Of a stretch of DNA of 64,000 bases, positions 45,301 through 53,090 are shown one piece after another. This DNA comes from Variovorax sp. CF313 (GTDB taxonomy: Bacteria > Pseudomonadota > Gammaproteobacteria > Burkholderiales > Burkholderiaceae_C). The translations under genes and the position numbers were made by a program. The notes beneath the pieces are model-generated. The model saw only the letters and a program-made list of their open reading frames with translations, was not told the DNA's origin and did no database searches. The first letter of the stretch is position 1. Every line of letters starts with the position of its first letter. Location of the stretch: contig NZ_AKIW01000016.1 of assembly GCF_000282635.1 (NCBI RefSeq), forward strand, positions 1-64,000, in the 5' to 3' direction.

Positions 45301-47683
45301 CACCGCGGGTACGTGGCTGATCGACCCGTTCGACGTCACCATCAACCATGGCGCGGCCGCGGGCACGCTGCCCACCAACCCCTTCGACCCGCTGGCCACG
45401 TCGGTGGTGCTGGACGGCGACATCAACAATGTGCTGAACGGCAACACCAGCGTGATCATCACCACCGGCACGGGCGGCCCGCCCGGCGCCGGCACCATCA
45501 CGTTGGGCACCGGCGTGCTGATCGACCGCAACACCGGCGCCACGCCCGTCACCTTCCGGCTCGACGCGGCCGCGAACATCAACAGCTTCGATGCGGCGAC
45601 GGTGATCCGGTCCGACCGCTCGGTGGCCGGCGTGGGCGCGCTCAACGTGGAGTTCAACGCGGGGCTGGGCGTCAACGGCGGCAGCATCTTCTTCACCGGC
45701 GCCATCAACACCAACGGCGGCAACGTCTCGATGACCGCCAACGGCCTGAACAGCGGCTCCGTCATCTCGCTGAACAACGCGACCATCGACACGCGCACCG
45801 CGCAGCTCGACGCGGGAACCGGGGGCGCGGTGTCCATCGACGGGCGCTCGACCGCGACCGGATCTTCCTTCTCGGGGCCGGTGGTGAGCATCAGCAATTC
45901 CAGCATCAACACGGCCACGGGCAACGTGTCGATCGCGGGGCGCGGGCTGGTCGACACCGGCGTGGCGATCAGCGGCACGACGGCGACCCAGGGCGTGTTC
46001 ACCACCGGCGGGCGCATCGGCATCGTGGGCGTGGGCAGCGCGGGCTTCTCCAGCTTCACACCGCTGGCGGGCTATGGCGTGCTCATCAACGGGGCCACGG
46101 TGCGCAGCGTGGACGGCGACATCCAGGTCGACGGGCTGGTGCGCACCGGCGGCAACACCGCGCTGGGCAGCGGCGTGCGCATCGGTGCCGGCAGTCTCGT
46201 GACCTCGCTGGGCAACGGCAACATCACGGTGACGGGCGAATCGCAGGCCGACGGTGCCGGCGTCACCATTGCGCCCGTACCGCCGCTGAGCACCTTCGCA
46301 CAGCCCGGAGGGCGCATCGACGGCAACAACAACGTGGTGCTGCGCGCCGCCAACGACGGCTCGACCGACGCGCTGGTGATCGGCGGCACGGTGCGAGCGG
46401 CCAATGTGCTGAACCTGCGTCCTGGCGGCGTGGACACGGCGGGCAACGCCGGCGACCGCACGGGCAACCCGATCACGCTGGGCGGCACCGCGGCCACCGG
46501 CTTCGCGGTGTCGGCCGACGAGTTCACGCGCCTGAGCGCGGGCACCATCGTGGCGGGCAGCAACGCGCACGCGGCGGGCATCACCGTGGTGGCGCCGCTC
46601 GCCGTGTCGTCGCCGCTGACCCTGCAGAACGGCGGTGGCGGCAACATCCAGCTCGATGGTGCGGTGAGCACGCCGCAGCTCGGCCTGGTGAGCGCGGGCG
46701 ACATCCGGCAGGCGGCGGGCGCGGCCATCACCGCGGGCACGTTGCTCGCGCGTTCCAGCGGCGGCAGCGTGGTGCTCGACGACTCGGGCAACCACGTGGG
46801 CACGGTCGGCGGCGGCGCGGCGGGGCGCTTCGCCTACGTCGATGCCGATGCGCTCACGCTCGGCGCGGTGTCGGTCACCGGCTTCGATGCGGCGGGCAAC
46901 CTGCCGCAGACACTGTCGGCGACCTCGATGGCGGCCGACACCGTGTTCGTGCGCACGCTGGCCGGCGACCTCACGCTCGGCGCTCCAGTGACCAGCGCCG
47001 GCGGCACCGACCTCGTGGCGGCCGCGCGCTTCCAGAACCCGGGCGGCAACGGCATCGGCGGCGCCAGCTGGCGCGTGTGGGCCGACACCTGGGTGGGCGA
47101 AACCCGCGGCGGCCTGGCGGGTTCGGCACCGCTGCCGAACTTCTATCACTGCGCCTACCTGGGCCTGTGCACCGTGACCGTGCCGGCCACGGGCAACCAC
47201 TTCATCTACGCGCAGCAGCCGCTGGCCACCGTGACCATCGGCAATGCGCAGCGCGCCGGCGGCCTGCCCAACCCGCCGTTCGTCTACAGCATCTCCGGGC
47301 TGATCCTGGGCGACACCGGCGCGGGCATCTTCGGCGTGCCGGGTTCGCCGGCCACGCGCTCCAGCCCGCCGGGCTTCTATCCCATCAACGGCAGCTTCAC
47401 CTCGGCCGAGGGCTACGCGGTGCGCGTGGTGCCGGGGCAGCTGCAGGTCAGCGGCTTCGTGTCGCTGCCCAGCGTGGACGTGGTGCGCGACCAGCCCACC
47501 ACCTGGCTGTACGACCGCAACATCGGGCAGGCGCCGATCTGCCTGGCGACCGGGCCGCTCGACGGCGACCGCGCGCAGCAGGGCGCGGACGTGCTGGCGC
47601 GCGAATGGTCCCGCGTGCGCTCTCGGCCCAACCTGCTGAACTGCGTGGACACCGAGAAGCGCAACGGCTGCGCGGACTTCTGA
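42314..47683 (+). CDS. Large TpsA exoprotein with filamentous-haemagglutinin N-terminal domain
   Basis: A 1,789-residue secreted protein. The signal peptide ends near residue 31 (PAIAQ). A TPS domain follows (about 35-300) with QLANVMTINQ and the hallmark NPNGVLFSQGATVNVGG. The long middle is Gly/Ala/Thr/Asp-rich beta-helix-forming repeats with many GG-x-I/V turns. Near the C-terminus is an MBG-like segment (FVYSISGLILGDTGAG to FYPINGSF, about 1655-1700). Two cysteines lie at the extreme end, Cys1777 and Cys1786, three residues before the stop. No separate toxin domain is apparent, so an adhesin or biofilm role is more likely than contact-dependent inhibition. Confidence 0.92.
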   Translation: MTHRTPPSFRLPLRPLALSLICAGALPAIAQTLPTGFQPIAGNVTMSQLANVMTINQGLARGIVNWTGFSIGAGGVVNITQPGASSVLLNRVTGNELSTIAGQLNANGRIVLVNPNGVLFSQGATVNVGGLIASTLAMTTSDADFLNENTRRFTFERADDNVATVINAGRITATGGGPVVLMGATVANTRVGDDANSGRIAADGGTVALASGRKVTLDLAGDGLTNIVISTDTMATHASVGNTGTLQADGGRVAVMGRSATVGELVVNQRGTVRARTVGTRNGEIFLGGGQDNEVQVTGGTLDATGTAAGERGGDIRITAGKVTLQGTGDGIKTVADASGQAGGGSVMVQGYDVALSAGSVLSADARSAGAGGTVSVGTASGTAFPGDAENALPLRESHLQAFGELTARGAGSGAGGNIATSGDFVRIDPSRVDAGGGAQGGANGRWTLSTGADLGVDQTLPAYDGGYPQLSSSNVSASAVGAALGRGTDVTLASTRTGDNAGVTFGNGAQVVKNEGGTATLRVDSGGGIAMASGSAIDARIGALNVDFNADASGVVAKNATQVNAGGGNPSYELDYGASIGLTDATINANGGNIRFFGQGDAVNGRAVGGSVSNSDDAWRDGIALNGSTLATTGSGQVSLRGQGRTRVDTQDSSTNFVYRATDGVTLQGSEVQAGSGGVTIDGLAALGGGGVRIGDGSGLETPGNVSVTGRGATWTDNTLPAGSIGTTTAVDIDSSFINAGGDVRIEGTGANLEALNKYLGFAANGRTAGGGNGVALSGGVTAGDGRRIDVVGKAGSAGFTAALDGGGGIVTTPTGESIYGVAVSADASQPNPLRTAGGTIAIDGLGTDVALRMNTFGSGLSVPQGAMLSVASSGGRGGSISISGGNVLVDGSQNFDGTPLVARLDASGATGGGSIDIAATNVIALGTNTALDASGTSASGNGGSVKVVAGDTLRAHGSLSARGGAGTGNGGLVETSAPHFDLSGVQVDASTTGGTAGTWLIDPFDVTINHGAAAGTLPTNPFDPLATSVVLDGDINNVLNGNTSVIITTGTGGPPGAGTITLGTGVLIDRNTGATPVTFRLDAAANINSFDAATVIRSDRSVAGVGALNVEFNAGLGVNGGSIFFTGAINTNGGNVSMTANGLNSGSVISLNNATIDTRTAQLDAGTGGAVSIDGRSTATGSSFSGPVVSISNSSINTATGNVSIAGRGLVDTGVAISGTTATQGVFTTGGRIGIVGVGSAGFSSFTPLAGYGVLINGATVRSVDGDIQVDGLVRTGGNTALGSGVRIGAGSLVTSLGNGNITVTGESQADGAGVTIAPVPPLSTFAQPGGRIDGNNNVVLRAANDGSTDALVIGGTVRAANVLNLRPGGVDTAGNAGDRTGNPITLGGTAATGFAVSADEFTRLSAGTIVAGSNAHAAGITVVAPLAVSSPLTLQNGGGGNIQLDGAVSTPQLGLVSAGDIRQAAGAAITAGTLLARSSGGSVVLDDSGNHVGTVGGGAAGRFAYVDADALTLGAVSVTGFDAAGNLPQTLSATSMAADTVFVRTLAGDLTLGAPVTSAGGTDLVAAARFQNPGGNGIGGASWRVWADTWVGETRGGLAGSAPLPNFYHCAYLGLCTVTVPATGNHFIYAQQPLATVTIGNAQRAGGLPNPPFVYSISGLILGDTGAGIFGVPGSPATRSSPPGFYPINGSFTSAEGYAVRVVPGQLQVSGFVSLPSVDVVRDQPTTWLYDRNIGQAPICLATGPLDGDRAQQGADVLAREWSRVRSRPNLLNCVDTEKRNGCADF

Positions 47684-47693
47684 ACGAAGCCGC

Positions 47694-48326
47694 TCAGACG
47701 CCGCGTGCGCGGCGGTTGGACATCACGACGTTGTCCTTCGGGATCGCCTGGCCTTCCTGCATCGCGGCGATCCATGCCGCGGTCGTGGCCACGGCCGCGA
47801 AGTTGCTGTGGAACACCACGCTGAAGACGCGATGGATCTCCTCGGCCGTGACCTTGCCCGCGGCGTTCTCGTACGGCAGCGCGCCGCTGGCGTCGGACAG
47901 GAACTCCACGTTCAGGCCGCGGTGCATGGCCTCGTACACGGTGGAGGCATCGCAGTTCTGCGTCATGTAGCCGGCCACGCTCAGCGTGTCGATCTCGTGG
48001 CGCGCGAGCCAGTCGGCGAAGTCGGTGCCGGTGAACACGCTCGGGAAGCTCTTGGTGACGAGGTGGTCGCGCGGCCGCTTCGCGATCTCGGGGTGCAGCT
48101 GGCCGTTGTGGGTGTCGGCCTGGAACACCGGCGCGCCCTTGGGGGCATGGTGGCGCACCACGACGACGGGTGTGCCAGCGGCGCGTGCCGCGTCCATGGC
48201 CTTCGTCACGTTCGGCAGCGTGTCTTCGATGGGCGGGTACTCGATCGGCAGGCCGCCGCCTTCGAAGTATTCGTTCTGCACGTCGACCACGACGAGGGCG
48301 CGGCGCGGGGCGGTGTTGCTGCTCAT
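47694..48326 (-). CDS. Isochorismatase-family cysteine hydrolase
   Basis: A 210-residue hydrolase with the catalytic triad of the family: Asp in LVVVDVQNEYF, Lys in DHLVTKSFPSVFTGTDF and Cys in VAGYMTQNCDASTV. Members hydrolyse isochorismate, nicotinamide or carbamoyl-type substrates; the exact one is not evident. It is divergent from a GlxA-type regulator gene, with 100 bases between starts. That regulator is its most likely controller. It converges on tpsA with 10 bases between stops. Confidence 0.88.
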   Translation of the reverse strand: MSSNTAPRRALVVVDVQNEYFEGGGLPIEYPPIEDTLPNVTKAMDAARAAGTPVVVVRHHAPKGAPVFQADTHNGQLHPEIAKRPRDHLVTKSFPSVFTGTDFADWLARHEIDTLSVAGYMTQNCDASTVYEAMHRGLNVEFLSDASGALPYENAAGKVTAEEIHRVFSVVFHSNFAAVATTAAWIAAMQEGQAIPKDNVVMSNRRARGV

Positions 48327-48426
48327 GAAAGGCTCCTTCTCTTGTGTGGTTCGGATGGCCTGATTCTTCGCGGTTGCGCAGTCCGGAGAAAGTGGCCCGA
48401 AAGCCATTCATCGATAAGATCGGGCC
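48327..48426. promoter_or_regulatory. Divergent promoter region between the isochorismatase and GlxA-type regulator genes
   Basis: These 100 bases hold both starts. A GATAAGAT element at 48412-48419, just before the regulator ATG, looks like a -10 or a binding site. On the minus strand the isochorismatase leader carries GAAGGAGCC, a good ribosome binding site. No clear operator palindrome was found by eye. Confidence 0.45.
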
Positions 48427-49404
48427 ATGCCAGCGCCAGCCACCGAAACCATCGCCGTCGTCGCCTTCGACGGCATCAGCCCCTTTCACCTGTCCGTGCC
48501 GTGCATGGTGTTCGGCGAAGACCGCACCGAGAGCGGCGCACCGCGCTTCCGCCTGCGGGTGTGCGCACCGGAGCCCGGCCCGCTGAAGACCAACGCGGGC
48601 TTCACGCTCGGGGTGCAGCACGGGCTGGAGGCCATCCGCCGCGCGCAGATCGTGGTGGTGCCTTCATGGCGCGACGACGGCAGCGCGGCGCCGCCCGCGT
48701 TGATCCGCGCGCTGCAGGCTGCGCACCGGCGCGGCGCCACCGTGGTCGGCCTGTGCCTGGGGGCCTTCGTGCTGGCCGAAGCGGGCTTGCTCGACGGCCG
48801 GCCCGCCACCACGCACTGGAAGCTGGCTGCGGCCTTCGCGAAGCAGTACCCGCAGGTGCGGCTGCAGCCCGAGGTGCTGTACGTGGACGACGGCAGCGTG
48901 CTCACCTCCGCCGGCACGGCCGCGGGCATCGACTGCTGCCTGCACCTGCTGCGCGTGCGCTACGGCGCCGAGACGGCCAATCGCGCCGCGCGGCGCATGG
49001 TGGTCGCGCCGCACCGGCAGGGCGGGCAGGCGCAGTACATCGAGCAGCCCGTGCCCGCCGCGGCCGAGCGCGATCGCCTTGCGCCACTGCTGGAGTGGCT
49101 GGGCAAGCACCTCGATACGTCGCATGAGCTGGACGACCTCGCGCGGCGCGCGCTCATGAGCCGACGCAATTTCACGCGGCGCTTTCGCGAATCCACCGGC
49201 ACGACCGTGGGCCGGTGGGTGCAGAACCAGCGCCTCGCGCTGGCGCAGCGGCTGCTGGAGACCACGGACCATCCGGTCGAGCGCGTGGCGACCGGCGCCG
49301 GCTTTGGTTCGGCGGTGTCGCTGCGCAAGCATTTCACCACCGCGTTCAAGGTGTCGCCGACGGCGTATCGCCGGCAGTTCTCGCGGGCCGAGACGACGGC
49401 CTGA
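48427..49404 (+). CDS. GlxA-type transcriptional regulator (DJ-1/PfpI domain plus AraC DNA-binding domain)
   Basis: A 325-residue regulator. The N-terminal DJ-1/PfpI-like domain (about 8-190) has the nucleophile-elbow segment VVGLCLGAFVLAEAG, so the Cys is retained. The C-terminal AraC domain (about 220-318) has two helix-turn-helix motifs, with LDDLARRALMSRRNFTRRFRE and VERVATGAGFGSAVSLRKHF. Members sense small metabolites and activate adjacent catabolic genes. The divergent isochorismatase gene is the likely target (inference). Confidence 0.92.
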   Translation: MPAPATETIAVVAFDGISPFHLSVPCMVFGEDRTESGAPRFRLRVCAPEPGPLKTNAGFTLGVQHGLEAIRRAQIVVVPSWRDDGSAAPPALIRALQAAHRRGATVVGLCLGAFVLAEAGLLDGRPATTHWKLAAAFAKQYPQVRLQPEVLYVDDGSVLTSAGTAAGIDCCLHLLRVRYGAETANRAARRMVVAPHRQGGQAQYIEQPVPAAAERDRLAPLLEWLGKHLDTSHELDDLARRALMSRRNFTRRFRESTGTTVGRWVQNQRLALAQRLLETTDHPVERVATGAGFGSAVSLRKHFTTAFKVSPTAYRRQFSRAETTA

Positions 49405-49430
49405 GCCCTCGCTGCTTGCTGCTCAGCGCT

Positions 49431-50300
49431 TTAGTCGGCCGCCGGCGGCAGGGCCGCGCGCGCGGCCAGCCGCAGGTAGCGCGCCTGCGTGCCTTCGGCC
49501 AGCGCGCCGCGCTGCTCCAGCAGCAGCACGCAGCGCAGCGCCAGGTCGAAGGAGCGGAAGCACCAGTGCGCCAGCATGGCCAGGTGCTTGAGCTGTGCGT
49601 CGCTCATGGCGTCGGGCCGGGTGATGTCGCGCACGTAGACCAGGTCGGCTTCGAGCAGCTGGCGCAGCGGCTGGCACGGATCACCGTTGACCACGCACGG
49701 CGCCAACGGCCAGTGCTTGAGTTCGGCCAGGCAATGCGGCAGGAAGCCCTGGCGACGCAGCTCGAGGTCGATCTCGCCGATCGATGCCTGCCCCTGGTAG
49801 ATCGGCACGAACGACACCTCGGTCTGCACCGCGACGGCCTGCGCCAGCCGGACCGCGCCTGCGCGCAGCACCGCCAGCTCGCTGCCTTGCGCGTCGATCT
49901 TCAGGAAGTCGAGGTGCTCGACTTCTTCCATGTCGTCAAGCCGGCGCGTCTGAACCGCAACGCGCGCCACCACCTGGGCCATCGGCCGCAGCAGGTCGAA
50001 CAACGCGAGCGCGGCCGGGTCGGGTTCGAGCAGGCTGGTCATGCCGGGAGCGGCGCACACGTGGAGCGTGTGTGTCCGGCCGTCGCCCACGGCCCACGGG
50101 AAGTAGCGCTCCAGCGTGCCCCGCCGCCGCCGCAATGCGCGCAGCGCGTCGGGCTGCGGCTCGAAGCCGGTCACGCGGCACTGGCCGGCCGCCAGCATCG
50201 CGCGGTAGGGCGGCTCGCCGTCGATCGGGTTCGCACCGACGTCGACCACCTCGGTGGGGCGATCGAGTGCAAGCAGCCTGGCCAGTGCTTCGTCGTTCAT
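49431..50300 (-). CDS. FkbM-family methyltransferase
   Basis: A 289-residue SAM-dependent methyltransferase of the FkbM type, which O-methylates sugars or other hydroxyls. Motifs are VVDVGANPIDGEPPYRAML (SAM loop, with an unusual insertion PIDGEPP), VTGFEPQPDAL and LDFLKIDAQGSELAVLRAG. Its start overlaps the stop of the upstream glycosyltransferase-like gene by 4 bases (ATGA). The pair therefore probably builds and methylates one glycan. Confidence 0.85.
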   Translation of the reverse strand: MNDEALARLLALDRPTEVVDVGANPIDGEPPYRAMLAAGQCRVTGFEPQPDALRALRRRRGTLERYFPWAVGDGRTHTLHVCAAPGMTSLLEPDPAALALFDLLRPMAQVVARVAVQTRRLDDMEEVEHLDFLKIDAQGSELAVLRAGAVRLAQAVAVQTEVSFVPIYQGQASIGEIDLELRRQGFLPHCLAELKHWPLAPCVVNGDPCQPLRQLLEADLVYVRDITRPDAMSDAQLKHLAMLAHWCFRSFDLALRCVLLLEQRGALAEGTQARYLRLAARAALPPAAD

Positions 50301-51094
50301 GCCGGTGGACCGCCGCGCGCCGCCAACGCCTGCCCGAAATGGCCCGTGTAGGTGCGAAGGCCCTGGTGCGACAGGTTCGAGCGCGCATCGATCCAGACCT
50401 TGCCGCCGATCGACTGCCAGCGGCGGCAGAAAGCGAAGTCCTCGGCCAGGTAGGCGCCGTTGCCGGGCTCGGCGAGCACGTCGAAAAAGCGGTAGTGAAA
50501 CGCGGCGCGCGCGCGGTCGGCCGGGTCGGCGTGGCGGTCGGGCGCATAGCGCAGTTGGGGAAAGGCGGTGGCCATGCGCTCGAACACGCTGCGCGCGATC
50601 AGCATGAAGCCGGTGGGCGCGTCGAGCATCTCGGCGAAGCCGTCCGCATCGATAGCCAGCCGGGGCCCCGCGGCATTCGCCGCGAAGCGGGCATGTCGCG
50701 CCTCGAAGTCCTGCCGCGTGCTGCCGGCCGGCAACGGCGCGTCGAGCCCGGCCTCGGGCCAGCCGTCGGTCTTGTGCGGATAGATGCCGGCCACCACGTC
50801 GCGGCCCGCCAGCAGCAGCCGCAGGGCCGCCTCGGGCTCGAAGCCGATGTCGGCGTCGATCCAGAACAGGTGCGTCCAGCGCGCATCGGCCATGAACTCG
50901 GCCACCAGCCGGTTGCGTGCACGCGTGATGAGGCTGTCGCCGTCGAGAAAGCGCGTCTGCATCGCGAAGCCGTGCGTCCAGGCCAGATTGACCAGGCCGA
51001 GCAGGCTGCGCACGTAGTTGCTGCTCATGGTGCCCGCGTGGCTGGGCGTCGCGACGAAGGGACGGATGTCTTTCAGGGCGGCGAGTTCGAGCAT
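50297..51094 (-). CDS. Glycosyltransferase-like protein with DxD motif
   Basis: A 265-residue cytoplasmic protein of GT-A type. The N-terminus has PFVATPSHAGTMSSNYVRSLL. The metal-binding motif is DAD in THLFWIDADIGFEPEAA, followed by AGIYPHK and GFMLIARSVFERM, and an acceptor-region acidic motif AEDFAFCRRW. It resembles glycosyltransferase families acting on surface glycans. It is coupled to the FkbM-type gene by a 4-base overlap and lies 22 bases downstream of the sensor-kinase stop, so it could be in the same transcript. Confidence 0.8.
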   Translation of the reverse strand: MLELAALKDIRPFVATPSHAGTMSSNYVRSLLGLVNLAWTHGFAMQTRFLDGDSLITRARNRLVAEFMADARWTHLFWIDADIGFEPEAALRLLLAGRDVVAGIYPHKTDGWPEAGLDAPLPAGSTRQDFEARHARFAANAAGPRLAIDADGFAEMLDAPTGFMLIARSVFERMATAFPQLRYAPDRHADPADRARAAFHYRFFDVLAEPGNGAYLAEDFAFCRRWQSIGGKVWIDARSNLSHQGLRTYTGHFGQALAARGGPPA

Positions 51095-51116
51095 CGGCAG
51101 GTTTCCTTGAAGGAAG

Positions 51117-53090
51117 TCAGTTCGCGTGCACGTGCCGCCGCGTGGTCAGCAGCGCGCGCAGCTTGGCCGGCGCAACCGGCTTGGTCAGCAGCATCACGCC
51201 GCCCTGGCGCAGCCGCTGCAGCACATCGGGCCCGGTGGCGCCCGACACCAGCACCGCGAGCGCATCGGGCTGCAGGCGCTTGGCGGCGTCGATCACGTCC
51301 ACGCCGTCGCCATCGCCGGCCAGCTGCAGGTCGCACAGCACGGCGTCGTAGCGGATGTCGCCGGTACCCAGCCGCGCGATGGCCTCGGCGCCGGTGTTCA
51401 CGCATTCGACCTCGCAGCCCCATTGCGCCAGCAGGGCGCGGCTGCCGTCGAGGATGGCGGGGTCGTCGTCCACCACCAGGCAGCGCAGGCCGGCCAGGGG
51501 CGCGGGGGCCTGCTGTGGCGCGTCGGGCGGCGTCACGTCGGCCAGCCGTGCCGCGGGCAGCGTGAAGGCGAAGGTGCTGCCCGCCTGCAGCGCGGAGCGC
51601 ACGGTGATGCGCGTGCCCAGCAGCGCAGCGATGCGCGCGCAGATGGCCAGCCCCAGCCCGAAGCCGCGGCGCCGGTCGCGCTCGGTGTTGGCCACCTGGT
51701 AGAACTCCTCGAAGATGCGGCCCTGGTGGATCGGCGCGATGCCCACGCCGTTGTCGCGCACCTCGATGCGCACGCCGGCCGTGCTGCGCCGCGCGGCCAC
51801 CAGCACCGTGCCGCCCTCGGGCGCATGGCGCAGCGCGTTGGCCACGAGGTTGCCGACGATGCGCTGCAGCATCGCCGCATCGGTGCGCACGGCCAGGCCG
51901 CGGCCGCTCCAGCGCAGACGTACGCGCGCCTGCGCGGCGATGGCGGCATGCTGCGCATCGAGCTGGTCGAACAGCGCGGACAGCGCCACGTTGGTGATCG
52001 CCGGGGTCAGCACCTGCGCATCGAGCCGCGAGATCTCGAGCAGGTCGTCGAGCAGCACGCCCATGAACTCCGTGCTCTCCTGCAGCCGCAGCACGGCCGG
52101 GCGCTGCGCGGGCGAGGCGCCGGGCAGCAGGCCGTCGATGAACAGGCCCATGGCATGCAGCGGCTGGCGCAGGTCGTGGCTCGCGGCCGCGAGGAAGCGC
52201 GCGCGCGACAGCGCAGCCTGCTCGGCTTCGGCCATGCGCTGCAGCGCGACGGCGGTGGCCTCGCGCACGCGCTCCTCGCTGAGCTGGCGGTTGCTCTGCA
52301 GGCGCTCGGCGAGGCGATCGATGTCGTGCGCGAGCACCGCGAGTTCGTGCGTGTCGCGCGTGCTGTCCTCGACCACGTCGCAGCGCGCCTCGAAGTGCCC
52401 CGACTCCAGCGCGGCGACCGTGCGCGACACGCGCCGCAATGGCCGCGTCACCGTGCGCGCCATGTGCCGCACCGAGGCCCACGCCGCCACCAGCGCGACG
52501 AGCGCGATGCCGATGCCCGCGAACAGCGAGCGGCTGCGCTCGCGCGTGTAGGCGGCGGTGTCGCGGAAGGTCTGCACCAGGCCGATGGGCGTGTCGCCCG
52601 CCGCGGTGGAGCCGGCGGGCGCGAAGGCGCTGGCGCGCGAGGCTTCGCGCAGCGTGACCGGTGCGGTGAACATGCGCAGCTGCGCCAGCGGCGGCGTCTT
52701 GGGGCCGGCCGTGACGTAGACGCCCGCGCTGTTGCTGATTTCCACGCGCGTCACCTGGCCGCCGCGCAGCGCGGCATTGGCCACGTTCTGCAGCGCCGGC
52801 AGGTCGCCGGCATAGAGGCTCAGGTCGGACATGGCCGCCACCTGCCGCGCCACGGCCTGGCCTTCGGCATCGAAGGCATCTTCGAGGGTGTGCAGTCGGT
52901 TGTGCGTGAACCAGCCGGTGAGCGCCAGCGCCACCGCCGCGCACGGCACCACGCCAAGGCGGAACAGGTCGTGCTGCAGGTTGCCGCGCACGGTCAGCGT
53001 GTGGGGAGACTGGAGCGGCGGCGGTGTTGAGGACGACACCGGCGTCCCCCGGGGTGCTACCGGACTGTGGGAAGGCGGTGCGGTGCTCAT
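51117..53090 (-). CDS. Hybrid sensor histidine kinase with periplasmic sensor and C-terminal receiver
   Basis: A 657-residue membrane kinase with two membrane helices (about 45-63 and 188-208) around a periplasmic sensor, then HAMP. The His box is AASHDLRQPLHAMGLF with His305. The ATPase domain has LVANALRHAPEGG, DNGVGIAP and GFGLGLAI. A receiver carries Asp587 in DAVLCDLQLAGDGDG and a Lys in LLTKPV. No output domain. Its start overlaps the stop of a periplasmic binding-protein gene by 4 bases, implying the binding protein is its sensory partner. Confidence 0.92.
   Translation of the reverse strand: MSTAPPSHSPVAPRGTPVSSSTPPPLQSPHTLTVRGNLQHDLFRLGVVPCAAVALALTGWFTHNRLHTLEDAFDAEGQAVARQVAAMSDLSLYAGDLPALQNVANAALRGGQVTRVEISNSAGVYVTAGPKTPPLAQLRMFTAPVTLREASRASAFAPAGSTAAGDTPIGLVQTFRDTAAYTRERSRSLFAGIGIALVALVAAWASVRHMARTVTRPLRRVSRTVAALESGHFEARCDVVEDSTRDTHELAVLAHDIDRLAERLQSNRQLSEERVREATAVALQRMAEAEQAALSRARFLAAASHDLRQPLHAMGLFIDGLLPGASPAQRPAVLRLQESTEFMGVLLDDLLEISRLDAQVLTPAITNVALSALFDQLDAQHAAIAAQARVRLRWSGRGLAVRTDAAMLQRIVGNLVANALRHAPEGGTVLVAARRSTAGVRIEVRDNGVGIAPIHQGRIFEEFYQVANTERDRRRGFGLGLAICARIAALLGTRITVRSALQAGSTFAFTLPAARLADVTPPDAPQQAPAPLAGLRCLVVDDDPAILDGSRALLAQWGCEVECVNTGAEAIARLGTGDIRYDAVLCDLQLAGDGDGVDVIDAAKRLQPDALAVLVSGATGPDVLQRLRQGGVMLLTKPVAPAKLRALLTTRRHVHAN

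Noticed and set aside
43604..47200. A minus-strand frame of about 1,200 codons opposite tpsA
   Set aside because: It is an antisense of Gly/Ala-rich TpsA repeats. It has no family motif, no ribosome binding site, and is His/Ala/Arg-rich as expected of a shadow.
42314..47683. TpsA as a contact-dependent inhibition toxin (CdiA)
   Set aside because: No VENN-type boundary, no C-terminal toxin domain and no CdiI-like gene follows; the next gene is a convergent isochorismatase.
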